DNA of 64,000 bases from Owenia fusiformis (Eukaryota; Annelida; Polychaeta; Sabellida; Oweniidae), in contig CAIIXF020000009.1 of the NCBI GenBank assembly GCA_903813345.2, forward strand, positions 15,523,759-15,587,758, read 5' to 3'. The translations under genes were made by a program, and so were the position numbers. This document shows, in pieces, positions 1-11,380 of this stretch. Each line of letters begins with the position of its first letter. Position 1 is the stretch's first letter. The notes under the pieces were generated by a model. That model was not told the origin of the DNA. It saw nothing but the letters and a program-made list of their open reading frames with translations, and searched no databases.

Positions 1-1858
1 TTTGATTAGAGTCTGCTATAAAGGAAGCATCCTATGTAATTTAATTATTCCATACACAAAACATGATAAATAATTTGCCAAAGAAAATTTCCTATATTTT
101 CTTCCATATTTGCCAAGTTGAGAGTTTTGAAAAATAAGCCCTGTTTTTTTTTTATTTTTTAATCATTGACACATATTATTTAAACTGAAAACAAGTTTCA
201 GTACAAATGCTATGCCCTAGTGAATACAGTAAAGCCATGAACTTTCAATTTATTGAATGCCCATGGTAAAAAGAACTAAATAAAAATGAAATAAAAAATT
301 CTAAAATTAGTATTTGCAGTTTCATATATTTGCTATTTGAGATTTCTCAGCACTTATTAAAGTAATTGAATAAAGAAATAAACCCTCAAAAATCTGAAAA
401 CACTTTTTAAATTTTTACCCCCCCCCTCTGCATGAAATAGAGAATAAAAAATATATAATATATAGTATAACACAATATGAAAATAAATATAACAGAAACT
501 AGGAATATGAACCCTATTTCTGGTCAAGCATTTTAATTAGCTGTTCAACCGTTTTAATTAGCTGTTCAACCGTTTTAATTAGCTGTTCAACCGTTTTAAT
601 TGGCTGTTCAAGCATTCTGATTTGCCTAAACCCATGAGAATATCAATATGTAGTAGGAATTGTTGTGTTGAGCATTGTTATTAAAAATATTTGCCAAGAA
701 AGAACATGGTAATTAAATCTGTTGTGAATAATGTGAATCAAAATCGTTCTCTTGTTTGTATTTTTTAAATTTTAGTGAGCCATACATTTGATATTAGGTG
801 TTAACTACACATGTATGGATACATTTGAAGACCCATTTTGCCGGGGGGGGGGGGGGGCTGGCTACTGGCCTGTTCATTGTATATAAACTTTTGTGGGGGT
901 CCTAAGCTAAACCCTCTGATACGTTCCCATACCGATCTATCATACTGCATCAATATGATCCCATACCAATCTATTTGTATATCATGGGTGTAGCAATAAT
1001 TCATCTACCTTGTCTAAATTTTACTGAAATTATTAATTCAGATGTTTTCCAGTTGAAATTATATGTTTGTATTATTTTGTATATCATATCCTGCTTCTTT
1101 TGATCATCAGTCTGATCATGAACAAAAACCATTGTGTCTCATCTTGTGATTTTGTTAAGTTTAAAGGAAATCTTAAGATGTTCCTTGGTCAATTCCTTAA
1201 TCAAATTAGAATTTTGCTCAATTCTTTTCATAATTAACATAATTTTGGCAATATCTGATAAAGGGAAATAAACACTAAATATGGTACTTTTAATTTGTGT
1301 AAATAATGTAAATGACAGAGAACATAAATTATCATATGCCATTGAGTGGAAAACTAGTCTGGTATCGCATTCCTAGATTCATACTGGAGAAAGAAACATA
1401 TTAACATGAATTAAGTTATTTACTATAATAAACATGCATGTATGCTTGCAGAAAGAATATCCTAATATACTATTGTTTAACAGAGGTCAGTTCGAATCCT
1501 TACTTAAAGATAATTTTAATACAGGTAAAATGATAATTTTTTGGAACGATACTAATTCAGGATGGTTGCAGGGGTTGAACTATGTAATCATTGAACAAAA
1601 CAAATTGCAACCATTTACATTTCAATGTGAAATGGTTGCAGTTTACAATGGTTGCAGATTACAATGATTGTATTGAAACGGTTGCGCAGTCGTTGAAAAA
1701 GAGTTGACTTCGCTTGGTTGAACACAATGGTTGCACAATGATTGCTTATCATCGTACAATGGTTTTTCCTTTGATCTTGGTAGTTGAAACAATCATTATT
1801 CAATGATTGGTGGAAACGGTTTAAATTCGGACTTTCAAGGTTGAATTTTTTATAAGGG
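1..1858 (-). mobile_element. Non-autonomous DNA transposon, copy 1 (cut by window edge)
   Basis: Reverse-complement copy of the element at 38828-41681; position 1 corresponds to about 40759. Its end at 1858 carries the same terminus (GGTTGAATTTTTTATAAGGG). It keeps the run of (TTAATTAGCTGTTCAACCG) units at 530-615 and the subterminal cluster of CAATGGTTGCA-type words at 1560-1800. No open frame of credible coding content exists; the short frames here are chance. Base 843-857 is a long G run that is a shorter C run in the partner. The other end is outside the window. Confidence 0.85.
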
Positions 1859-1860
1859 TG

Positions 1861-2095
1861 GCTACTGATATGCTTCATCATCAGTCTCACTCCACCTGCT
1901 TTCGGGGATTAAACTGAAGCAGGTATGGCGAGGAGTTACCCCAAGCAGAGTTGATCAGGCTCCACCAGCATTTGAAATGTTCTAACATGTATATAAATGT
2001 TATTTTAATGTTTGTTACTGTATTAGTTAAGTTTGTCTTTTGTACTCTTATACCCTATAAGGGGTGAATTGAGAAATAAATAAATAAATATATGA
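1861..2095 (+). mobile_element. LINE 3' end with AATA tail
   Basis: Non-coding stretch ending in ATACCCTATAAGGGGTGAAT followed by AGAAATAAATAAATAAATA. This layout of a 3' UTR followed by a short A-rich tandem tail is typical of 5'-truncated non-LTR retrotransposons. It directly abuts the DNA transposon end at 1858. No coding remnant is recognisable, so the clade is unassigned. Confidence 0.5.
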
Positions 2096-2639
2096 TAAAA
2101 TGTAGCCGTGCAAGATGGTAGGTTAATGGGGCGAAAACCACATTGTATGGGTTTCAACAGATGTTATCCGGATGGTATAATTAGCAACACTGTATCCATA
2201 TACCCCTCTACTATCACTTAAGTTTACAGCATGGAACGTTCAGGCACTGTGGGGTTCAATCCGGGCGTAAATTTTCCTCCGTCTAACATGGATCCTAAAA
2301 GTATCCATTAAGTGCTGCAATCTAGTAGAAATCTTTCATGCAGATACCACAGGCGTACCACGCACCTCAGAAATAAATTTCCTTCGCGTGCATGTTAAAA
2401 TAGTTTTATATGTTGTAATTAAAATCTTCACTAAAATGATGGCCAATTTGAAAACCATGAGAGCCATAGGGAAAGGGTAAAATTAGGTTAAAAAAATTCA
2501 CAAGATTATTAACCCCTAAAGGAACATCACTTTCACCATTGGAGCATAACTTTTCTAAAAAGTGTTATTTTGGATCACCTTAATATATAGTTCATTGATT
2601 CTAAGTAAAATTGATTATGGTGATATCATAATTGTACAT
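2096..2639. other. Unannotated intergenic stretch
   Basis: No gene, clear repeat or RNA structure seen. A B-box-like word (GGTTCAATCC) at about 2250 has no matching A box and is not treated as a tRNA or SINE. Confidence 0.4.
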
Positions 2640-3000
2640 ACAATGCAGCATGCATGGATAGGTAGATGATGGAAGCGATATGGTAAACTGAATTCAATGG
2701 TAGCGATATGGTGAACTGAATTCAACACTGTTTTTGTTTTAAACCAATTTTTTTGAAAACATTCTGTAAAAAACACTATCCTTTATGTAATGGTCACTGA
2801 TTGACAACACTTTAGTTTGGAAATCATTTACAGATATATTTTTAATTATTGTTTTTGTATTTTTTCCTTTGGACAAATACAATATTGAGAGACCTGAAAA
2901 ACGTTGTGTATACTGTACTTCTACTTCAAATTTGGTGCAACTTATTAAATATTGAATTTGCCGGACTTGAACAATTAAAAAATGACCACCAAATTATAAA
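2640..3000 (+). mobile_element. Degenerate relative of the GGCTTGGTAGCG MITE
   Basis: Shares GCGATATGGTGAACT, the ATGGTCA/GATTGACAAC block and CAATATTGAGAGACCTG with the inverted-repeat element at 43224-43927. The motif GGTAGCGATATGGTGAACTG is tandemly duplicated here (about 2665 and 2698). It ends close to the donor side of the duplicated SPHK exon. Confidence 0.55.
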
Positions 3001-3029
3001 TAAGTACTATATAACAATAACTGACTCAC

Positions 3030-3253
3030 CAGCTATCTTCACCATTCCTTCAAAGAAGAATCTGGCATCTCCCATGTAGCGGTATTTCTCTGATTCTATA
3101 TCAATATCAGAAATCATACCCCATGCTACTGACAGAAATGAGTAGAGACGTTTCCCAGAGACTGTATCCAGGGCAACTAGGTCCATTGGCATTAGCTGAT
3201 GCTTTGCTATGATCAATGATGCATGTAGCACTGCTCTTTCAAGATATGGCTCA
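3030..3253 (-). CDS. Duplicate sphingosine kinase C4-domain exon, copy 2
   Basis: A second SPHK C4 exon with intact splice signals: acceptor tttcctttgcag and donor GCTG|gtgagt. It is 224 bp and has the same phases (2 in, 1 out) as the exon at 13825-13605. The peptide starts EPYLERAVLHASLIIAKHQL, then MPMDLVALDTVSGKRLYSFL and AWGMISDIDIESEKYRYMG. By eye about 40 of 73 residues match copy 1. The invariant AWG and DIDIESEKYR are kept and there is no stop. It lies 7 kb downstream of the SPHK stop codon, so it cannot splice to that terminal exon. I saw no partner upstream exons between 3253 and 10538. It is either a distal alternative 3' module or part of a paralogue continuing off the left edge. 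Confidence 0.85.
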
Positions 3254-3780
3254 CTGCAAAGGAAACTAGCATTGACCTATCCATAAACTCCATGTGTTAC
3301 TGAATATCAAAAATGTCTCTTATTCTTCTCTAAGCTCTAATGTTCTACAAATGCCCAGAAACAACACTTACTTCAAATCAAACACAGCATGGAGAGCGCA
3401 AGTCATCAAGTCTGCAGGTTCCAAAACCGTCACATACATTAGCAACAATTTATTTTATATAGCACCACAACCAATCACCTAATTTCAAGCCCACACTCTA
3501 AATGCAGTCTAGTACAGTATGTGGTATTTCATTGTTTTTGACTTTATTACAAAGTTTTATGTTCTGAATGGAGTCTACTATACATGTTTTTCATTGTATT
3601 AACAGAGTCTTTGAGGAATTTGAGCAAACTATTTTTCCCCTATCTATTCTCTTTATCCATATGGATGACGCTGCATGACGCTAACTGCAGTTAGTATCAT
3701 TCAAGATGGTGGCAAAAATTCTTTCGTCAATAGACAAGATCTGCATTTATCAACAAATCCAATCTTACACTTTATAATCA
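3254..3780. other. Sequence upstream of duplicate SPHK exon
   Basis: Intronic or intergenic sequence 5' (minus strand) of the duplicate exon. No preceding SPHK exon, promoter or repeat was recognised. Confidence 0.4.
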
Positions 3781-3787
3781 ATATATA

Positions 3788-4626
3788 CTCCTCAAAAAAG
3801 TTAAGGACCAGTGGTTTTCCTCATGTTTGAACGACTATTTTCTTAGCGTGGAACAAAAAAACACACAATAAAGTAAATAAATCTGTATCTTGATTCCATT
3901 CTCTATGAAGTCTGCAAAATTCAATGTTATATCTCCATTACAATAGGTCAAAATTTGATGTCAAAATTGACGAGTGTCATGAAATTTAACATAAATGGCA
4001 GATACCATGTTAAACAAATGGGGAATGGTGCTTTGGGGCAACTCAAATTTTGGAATATCTTTTCAGCAAAACATTTGTTAAAAATGCTTTCTGAATAGAA
4101 AATCGAATGGTTTTACATTTGACATGCTAAATTTCTCGTTTATATTGGTAAAATTAGCTATACAGAGCTTTAAAGTAATTTTGACCACCTCACTGACCAC
4201 CTGTGTTATTTTAATAAGAGGATCATTAAAAGAATTATTGAATTTGAAACCATTAACTTTTGTAAAACCTGGAAAATTGAATCATATTTTTGTCCAGTGG
4301 ACAAATTAGCAAATTTAATTGTCTCTTAAAATTGTAATTTTGAAAGCAATCGGAGGGATGGATCGTTCCTCATATGACTTATGGCAACCCAAACATTTCC
4401 TATTGGTTTACATGGGGTCTGCCAATTTTTTTCTCTAAATTTCATGAAATTCATCAATTTTGACATCAAATTTTGACCCATTGTAATGGAGATAAAACAT
4501 TGAATTTTGCAGACTTTATAGAGAATAGAATCAAGATACAAATTTATTTACTTTATCAGATTTTCTTTTGTTTCAAGCCAAGAAAATAGTCGTTCAAACA
4601 AATATGGGGGTTAACATGAGAAAATT
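3788..4626. mobile_element. Foldback element with long imperfect inverted arms
   Basis: The left arm (about 3800-4000) and right arm (about 4420-4626) are reverse complements of one another, e.g. TTGAACGACTATTTTCTT against AAGAAAATAGTCGTTCAA, and CAAAATTTGATGTCAAAATT against its complement. The outer left end reads CTCCTCAAAAAAGTTAAGG, a Tc1/mariner-style terminus, but the right terminus is eroded. The two short open frames inside lie on the arms and are not coding. Confidence 0.75.
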
Positions 4627-5270
4627 TAAGCATAATTTAAAGAATAATACTTTTATTTAAAATAACATAATTGTGCAACAATAGGTTCTTGTGAAATTGT
4701 AAAAACATGCATGAAATGGCAAGTTAGAATGATAATATTGATTTTATTCTAAAACTGTCTGAAAACTAGATCTTACTCAATAATAATTATTATTTGAAAA
4801 ATCAGATTTTCCTAAACAAACATCAAAATCAAATGACTATAAAATCTGTTTAGGGCTAGGATTAAGAATCCAATATGAAAATATCGAACCTTATTTTGAC
4901 CCCTCAATCATCTAAACGAATCAAGATGGTGATTTCGGGGAAAAGAATATTTGCTCAAAATTCCTCCAGAATTGGCATGTGAACATGACATGATCATGTT
5001 TATCATTACTTTCATTTAATGTCATCTAAGCTCTATATAAGCATGAGAAGCAGAATGATTAACTCAAGCAAAGATGAAGAACATGCAGACATGACAAATT
5101 GACACATCAAGTAGTCAAGTTAGAAAAGCAGTGTATATTCATAGTTAAGTGATTAGCATCAATGTTCAGAAATTTGGCATGGATGCATTTGCCCAATACT
5201 TAAATTTGTTGTCTTGAGTAGGCTCATTCCTGGCTTGATGACTTGGCTCTGTCAATTCTTATGATAAAAC
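4627..5270. other. Unannotated AT-rich stretch
   Basis: Nothing recognisable beyond general AT-richness. Confidence 0.4.
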
Positions 5271-6418
5271 TAGAAAAACAACAACTCCTTGGGGTAGCAG
5301 ATCCCACCGAACAAAACAATATGATAGAACTTACCAGGAAGCAGTAGAGTAGTAATGTCTCCTTTCAATATATTTTTACAAAATAAGGCGGCTATTTAGA
5401 ATTAAGCAATCATTTTAGGCTTCTTGTGAAGATTTTTATGTCCTTTACCCATTAAATGACATTATGCCTTTAGAGTTTGGACTAAACCCTACAACTGGTA
5501 AATAAGTTATTAAAAATAAATTTTTTCATGAAAATATGGTGGCCATTCTGAATTAAGCAGCCATAATAAAATTCCGTCTTGAACAAATATGTCCCCGAGA
5601 CTTCAGCATTTAAAAGTTGAACCAAAACTATCAAGCATATCATACAGTGTCTCACATCTTTGGAACAAGCTTGATAAGACTGTCAAAGAGTAAACTCTTT
5701 TAAGAAAGCATATAAACAAGTATATCAGATCAGAAAATGAAAATTATGTAAATACATTATTTAAAGATATTGTTCATTATATTCATGTAATTCTCTTAAG
5801 TTGTTCTCTATGTTTCATGTAAATGCATACTTTGAAGATGCATATATATCAAATTGTTCTATATGTCCTATATATCTATTTGTATGTTTCTATATTTATT
5901 GTACATATTGTAAATAATTGTAATTATTACTGGGCCTCTAGGAAGATCAGTTTTGTACTGATAGAGCTACCCAGAATAAATATAGTTTTCAAATCAAATC
6001 AAATCAACTATCATTTGAGTGATATTTTTACGAAAAATTGTGGCCATTTTGAAATATGCAGTCATAATAAAAAATGTCTTATTTTTCAAACGACCTGTGC
6101 CGATAAGACATCAGTCTATAAAGTTTGGACCAAATTCTATAACTTGTATTACTATTAACAAAAAAAAATATTGTGAAAAATAATGGCCATCTTAATAGTC
6201 AGGCATCATCATTTAAAATTTGAACTAAATCGATCAACTGGTATTCAAGTTATCAAAGATTACTTTCTTTTATAAAATGGCAGCCATTTTGAATAGAGTG
6301 ACCATTATAAAAATTCCCTTTCGCAGATCCTTCAACTAGTATTTGAGTTATTGGTCAGACAGATAAACGGATGGCTTTTATTTATCCCTCACAAACTATG
6401 TTCTGTGGGATAATAAAA
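5271..6418. repeat. Interspersed GGCCATTTT-module repeat
   Basis: Starts AACTCCTTGGGGTAGCAG then ATCCCACCGAAC, and ends GTTCTGTGGGATAATAAAA, so the ends carry a 12-bp imperfect inverted motif (ATCCCACMGAAC). The body consists of degenerate modules of about 120-150 bp: a 'gaccaaat...tcaact..tatttgagttatcaaagatta' phrase followed by AAATGG.GGCCATTTTGAA. Related copies lie at 38325-38827, 41682-42610, 46337-46911 and 47620-47945. It is interrupted by a LINE fragment at 5634-6005. Confidence 0.7.
5634..6005 (+). mobile_element. 5'-truncated LINE insertion with target duplication
   Basis: Flanked by a perfect 8-bp target duplication AACTATCA (5626-5633 and 6006-6013). The insert reads in frame as SHLWNKLDKTVKE, stop, TLLRKHINKYIRSENENYV: the C-terminal end of a non-LTR polymerase ORF of the 'WN.LP..i..' type, with one stop. 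A 3' UTR with AGGAAGATCAGTTTTGTACT follows, then a short (AAATC) tandem tail. The flanks rejoin the GGCCATTTT-module repeat, so insertion postdates that repeat. Confidence 0.85.
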
Positions 6419-7739
6419 TGTTGTTTTTACTTCAAGCAAATGGCAATATGGATTATACTTAAACTAATTTATGAGTGAATATATGTACATCAAACAGAAA
6501 AAATAATCATGCAAACATTTTGCAAGGCATTGTCATGCAAAATGTCACCATCTGCCATTTGTTACCTACACCAAACATCAACTAAAAAGTTAGAGACTAT
6601 AACAATATGTCATCATTTGTGATGGTGACATAAAAATAACTGTTGAATCCAATAATTTTATAATTATACAAACAAATGGAATTTTGAATAATTCAGACAT
6701 GTTCAAATGTAGTTACTAAAAGAACAATGCCACCCATTACTTGCATGATATGTGACATGCCTACGGTGTAAAGAATGTTATTGAAAAAATATACAGTAAA
6801 ACATATCAAGTGGGACACATCTGTAAATTCCATAACTTCCACATCCCAACAACTTGAACACTATTTCGAGTTAAAAAAGATGTTCCCCTTATAAATGGCT
6901 TACTGTACTATCAAATACAACTTATTTCTATAATGAGTTATTCTGTGCATCACAAAATTATGCAGTTTGGAAAAGCATGCAAAATTTGCCTTGAGAATGT
7001 CATTGAAGGAAAAATCTATAGTCAGATTCAAGCTTTTGAGAACTTGTACATGATTTTGAAAAAAAATTGGTCAATTTAAAAAAATACCTTTTTGACCTTT
7101 TTTGACCTTGAAAATGTCATTGAAGGTCAAATCTTAAATAAAGAGTCAGATTTGAACTTCTGAAAACTGATGATTTTGAAAAAAATTGAAGTCAGTCTTG
7201 GCAGTATTTGTCAGCCAACTGCCGATCGCCAACAGCCATCAAAAAAGGAGACCATAACAATATGTCATCACTTTTTGGTGGTGACATAATAACCAAAACT
7301 AAATTGCCGTTTCCATTATTCATCATCCCTTCACTTATTGCAAAAAAAACAGAAAAATCATTACAGAAAAATAAGGAAATACACATTTTGTACTTTAAGC
7401 TAGAACTAAGAGCTCATCAAACCATACAAAAACAGTGCATACATTGGCTAATCTATGCATAACCCTACAATGTGTGATATACTCATCATTATAATATGTC
7501 TGTGAGAAACAAGTGTGTCAATTAAGGTTTCTTAAATAACCAATGCCATCATGTATTACAGTAGTAGATAATGAACCCAGAGATTGAAAATAAAGATATT
7601 AAATCACATAATACATGTACCATTCAGCTTTCTCACAGTACAGATTTATTGCTCATATTCTTTATAACAATACTGATCTTTATAACAATACTGATAAGGA
7701 AAAAATAAAATAAAAGTGTATTATATCAATGATTATATA
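6419..7739. repeat. Low-copy local repeats, no gene
   Basis: Two imperfect 'CTTGAGAATGTCATTGAAGG' blocks occur about 120 bp apart at 6990-7190. Two copies of a small hairpin (ATGTCATCAC...GTGGTGACAT) lie at about 6605-6635 and 7259-7290. The overlapping short open frames at 7192-7462 lie on this repeat and look non-coding. Confidence 0.45.
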
Positions 7740-7752
7740 ATTAATAACCAGA

Positions 7753-9190
7753 ACAACGGCAACGCCAAAGCGTAGCGAATCCCATCGAACAGAAATGGCT
7801 GGCATTTTTACGTACAAAATATATAGCAAATATCATAAAACAACACACCAGAAAGGTCACCATTTTAAAAATGGTTGCTCACTAGCCAAGTTGTCATCAG
7901 AAGAAATAATATGCTTTTAAGTAGCCACCTATAAAAAAATCGCACACATGTACTTGTTAAATAACGCACATAAAAATGGTGGCCATTTTTCAAAATAGCC
8001 GACTACTCCCCAAAGTTTTATTAGACAATGAACCATACTTAGAGTATTCACATATCAAATATCAACAAAATCGCTCCACTACTTTTCAAGTTATAGTAAA
8101 AAAAATGTAAAAATGACAGCCATTTTTTAAAATGGCCGCCTACTATCCGAAGTGTCATGAGACAGTGTGCAAGGCTCATGAGTATTCACATATCAAATAT
8201 GAACAAAATCGCTTCACTACTTTTCAAGTTATAGTAAAATACGTTAAAATGACGGCCATTTTCGTTAAATAACGCACATAAAAATGGGGCCATTTTTCAA
8301 AATGGGGCCATTTTTCAAAATGGCCGACTAATCCCCAAAGTTTTATTAGACAATGTACCATACTTAGAGTATTCACATATCAAATATCAACAAAATCGCT
8401 CCACTACTTTTCGAGTTCTAGTAAAAAATGTAAAAATGACAGCCATTTTTTAAAATGGTCGCCTACTATCCGAAGTGTCATGAGACAGTGTGCAAGGCTC
8501 ATGAGTATTCACATATCAAATATGAACAAAATCGCTTCACTACTTTTCAAGTTATAGTAAATTACGTTAAAAAGGCGGCCATTTTTCAAAAATAATTTCA
8601 AAATGGCTGCCTTCTACCAAAAGTGTCATTAGACAGTGTGTCATGCTTATAGTATTCACATACCAAATATGAACAAAATCGCTTCACTACTTTTCGAGTT
8701 GTAGTAAAATACGTTAAAATGGTGGCCATTTTTCAAAAAAATTTTCAAAATGGCCGCCTTCTACCAAAAGTGTCATAGGACAGTGTGCCATGCTTATAGT
8801 ATTCACATACCAAATATGAACAAAATCGATCCACTACTTTTCGAGTTATAGTAAAATATGTTAAAATGGCGGCCATTTTTCAAAATGGCCGCCTTCTACC
8901 AAAAGTGTCTTTAGAGAGTGTGCAATGTTTATAGTATTCACATACCAAATATGAGCAAAATCGCTCCACTACTTTTCGAGTTACAGCAAAAATCGTAAAA
9001 TAACGAGTAAAGGCCGCCATTTTTCAAGATGGCTGCCATGTGCTTTTTTAATATCTACATTTGTAGCTTTTTTAATGTCCTTTATATTTTTTTACATTTA
9101 AAACATATCGCTATTACAGTTTTACATATTGCACCTAAATTACTGTAAAATCGGCACTAAAATGGCCGCCATTTTTAAACCAGTTAGATG
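7753..9190. repeat. Tandem array of YY1-like palindromic modules
   Basis: Opens with GCAACGCCAAAGCGTAGCG then AATCCCATCGAAC, followed by about six diverged modules of roughly 150-280 bp. Each carries 'gtgtcattagacagtgtg', 'attcacatatcaaatatgaa', 'caaaatcgctccactacttt' and an AAAATGGCGGCCATTTTT palindrome. Modules are best preserved at 7975-8990. No coding potential. AAAATGGCGGC resembles the YY1 binding motif. Confidence 0.8.
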
Positions 9191-9600
9191 AAAATAAAAT
9201 TTTACTAAAGCTATGACAAAATAACTACGTGGAAAGTCGCTTAAGTTTTATCTAATAAAATGTATTCAAGTGTATAAAGGAAAGATGTATTGCACAGGGT
9301 CTCCTTATTAACAACATAATAATTAGCACAATTTACTAAGTGTACCTAGTCCAAATAGTGTGTAACAGATGGATGGAGATCCAGATAAAGGGCTTCATGT
9401 TTGGAAAGGTGATAAGCTTAGATGAAGCTAAAACATTGCAGAGTATTTGAACAAAATAATTAAATAAAGAATTCATTCATACAATAACAGAATAAAATAA
9501 TAAAAATAAATAGAATAAATAGAAGCTGATCAGTCAACCTCATTAGTCAATAATTAAGGGCCATTAACTATTGTTTAAAAGGAGTCTGACCAATGAGATC
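9191..9600. other. AT-rich stretch
   Basis: AT-rich with AATAAAATAATAAAAATAAATAGAATAAATAG-like low complexity around 9490-9525. No gene seen. Part may be 3' flank of SPHK. Confidence 0.4.
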
Positions 9601-9607
9601 CAAGAGT

Positions 9608-9677
9608 AAAACAAACAAATCATCTGATTGTGCGCTGGATGTGCTAACATGTGCCAATCAGATGATTTGTTTGTTTT
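9608..9677. repeat. Perfect 23-bp stem hairpin
   Basis: Left arm 9608-9630 (starts AAAACAAACAAATCATC) and right arm 9655-9677 are exact reverse complements, separated by a 24-nt loop. No surrounding element was identified. It could be a short MITE or a transcribed stem-loop. Confidence 0.8.
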
Positions 9678-9887
9678 AGAAAGTTGTCTACTGATACCAG
9701 TGTGGTTGAAAATCAAACTGGGAAACGAGTATATGTACTTGAAGGCTTCTAGTAAAATCTATTGATCAACTGCAAATATATCCATGAATATACAGGTCTC
9801 TCTCCTTCATTATTTAGTGCTTTACTCTACCTTACTAATTTATAAAAATATATGATTTGCTGGAATTAACTTTGTCCAATATGACAG

Positions 9888-10440
9888 GATTTGCTGTCTA
9901 TAATCCAACAACTCTCACTAGCTTTGTTGCCATGTATAATATGACATGATTCGCTCTTTGGTCAAACAACTTAGACTCACTGTGTTATGTGCCTTATAGA
10001 ATGATTTGCTGTCTATAATTCAACAACTCTCACTAGCTTTGTTGCCATGCATAATATGACATGATTCGCTCTTTGGTCAAACAACTTAGACTCACTGTGT
10101 TATGTGCCTTATAGAATGATTTGCTGTATATGGTCAAACAACTCTACTAGCTTTTTACCATGTACAATATGACATGATTCCCTCTATGGGTACAACTTGT
10201 ACATATTGTGTTACATGGGCTTTATGGAATGATTTGCTGATTTTTTAGGAGGCACAATATGGTATGATTTGATGCTTACAGGCCACCAACTTGTACTAAA
10301 TGTGTTAGCATGTACAATCTGACATGATCCACTGTTCATGGTTTGACAACTTGCACTAGTGCCACCTTGTCCAAAATGACATGATGTTATGTCTATGGTA
10401 CAACAACCTGCACTAGTTGTGCTACCATGTGCAACATTGA
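9888..10440. repeat. 115-bp tandem repeat beyond the SPHK stop
   Basis: GATTTGCTGT starts recur at 9888, 10003 and 10118, i.e. a 115-bp period. The first two units are nearly identical and degenerate half-units (about 57 bp, ATATGACATGATTYGCT) continue to 10440. It lies 100-650 bp downstream of the SPHK stop on the minus strand and so probably falls in the 3' UTR or just beyond. No clear minus-strand AATAAA was seen between stop and array. Confidence 0.8.
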
Positions 10441-10537
10441 TTCAATCTTGTTAACCAATGGGGCAGGGGTTAAACAGATCATTTTGCTTCTGTGTAATAT
10501 TCCAGAGTGTAGGTGTTTCAAGACGTAACCATCCTCA

Positions 10538-11298
10538 TTATTGTTCTATGGCCATTATGGTGGCAGCAGAAGGCCAGACCTGACCCTGAACTGGCCCATA
10601 CTCTATTTCCTCCCCATCTATGGTGACATGACCAGGGGGAGAGAGTGGTTCCAGTCGGAAGGCTTTCACTATCACACTTTCAATAAAGTGAGAGTCTGTA
10701 TGTGTTCCATCTTGTAAGTCTAAAAACAGTTGTAATACAACACGCCTTGAGACACCGGCACGCAGGAATATCACATGGATGCAACCATCTTGGAGTTTAC
10801 AATCAGGGGCAGCAAAGATATCAGAGCTCAAATGGGTCTGGTATGCCCCTAAAACCGTAATAAACTCATCCTCTATTGTAACCCAATTATTTGGAACAGA
10901 TCTATCAAAAGGAGGTAAAAGGGATGTCAGATTGGATCTGTCTTTTTCACTTTCACTACCTCCAGTTCCACCATGGTAGCTGTCATTGATATGTTGCAGA
11001 TTTTCTTCTCGGAGTTGTCCATCATGTTCAGATATACCATACATAGAAATACCTTTCTTCATTTTATGCGTCAAGGTCTGTTGGCTTCCACCAGGTTCTG
11101 AACTTTGCAAGGAATGTAGGTTCTCATCCATACTGAGGGTACGTTTATAGAGTCCAGCTGGAGCCCCACCTCCCATCACACCAACTGCTGACATTGTTCT
11201 ATTACTTCTAAAACATCCATGCTCTCTCCTTTTTACTTTAGGCTGCCATGATTCATCTATTGGCAAGAATGAAAACCGTCCCCTATATTTACGCAAAT
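10538..11298 (-). CDS. SPHK: Sphingosine kinase terminal exon
   Basis: Last SPHK exon, about 252 codons ending in TAA at 10540-10538. It follows an acceptor tttttgcag. It begins LRKYRGRFSFLP, the end of the C4 block. About 110 residues of Ser/Gly-rich, probably disordered linker follow (SNRTMSAVGVMGGGAPAGL, then SESEKDRSN). This position matches the long variable insert of SPHK2-type enzymes. The C5 block follows: LPPFDRSVPNNWVTIEDEF, HLSSDIFAAP, FRLEPLSPPG, then VTIDGEEIEYGPVQGQVWPS. EYGP.Q is the conserved C-terminal signature. No signal peptide or membrane segment is visible, so the product is likely a cytosolic or peripheral membrane enzyme. The intron upstream is almost entirely one transposon (11381-13479). 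Confidence 0.95.
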
Positions 11299-11380
11299 CT
11301 GCAAAAAAGTCATCACGACTTGAAAACAACTGAAACAACCACATCTACACTGGTGCCTCTACATATGTATATTGCTATAT

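Noticed and set aside
2250-2275. tRNA or SINE B-box GGTTCAATCC
   Set aside because: No A-box at the right spacing and no fold.
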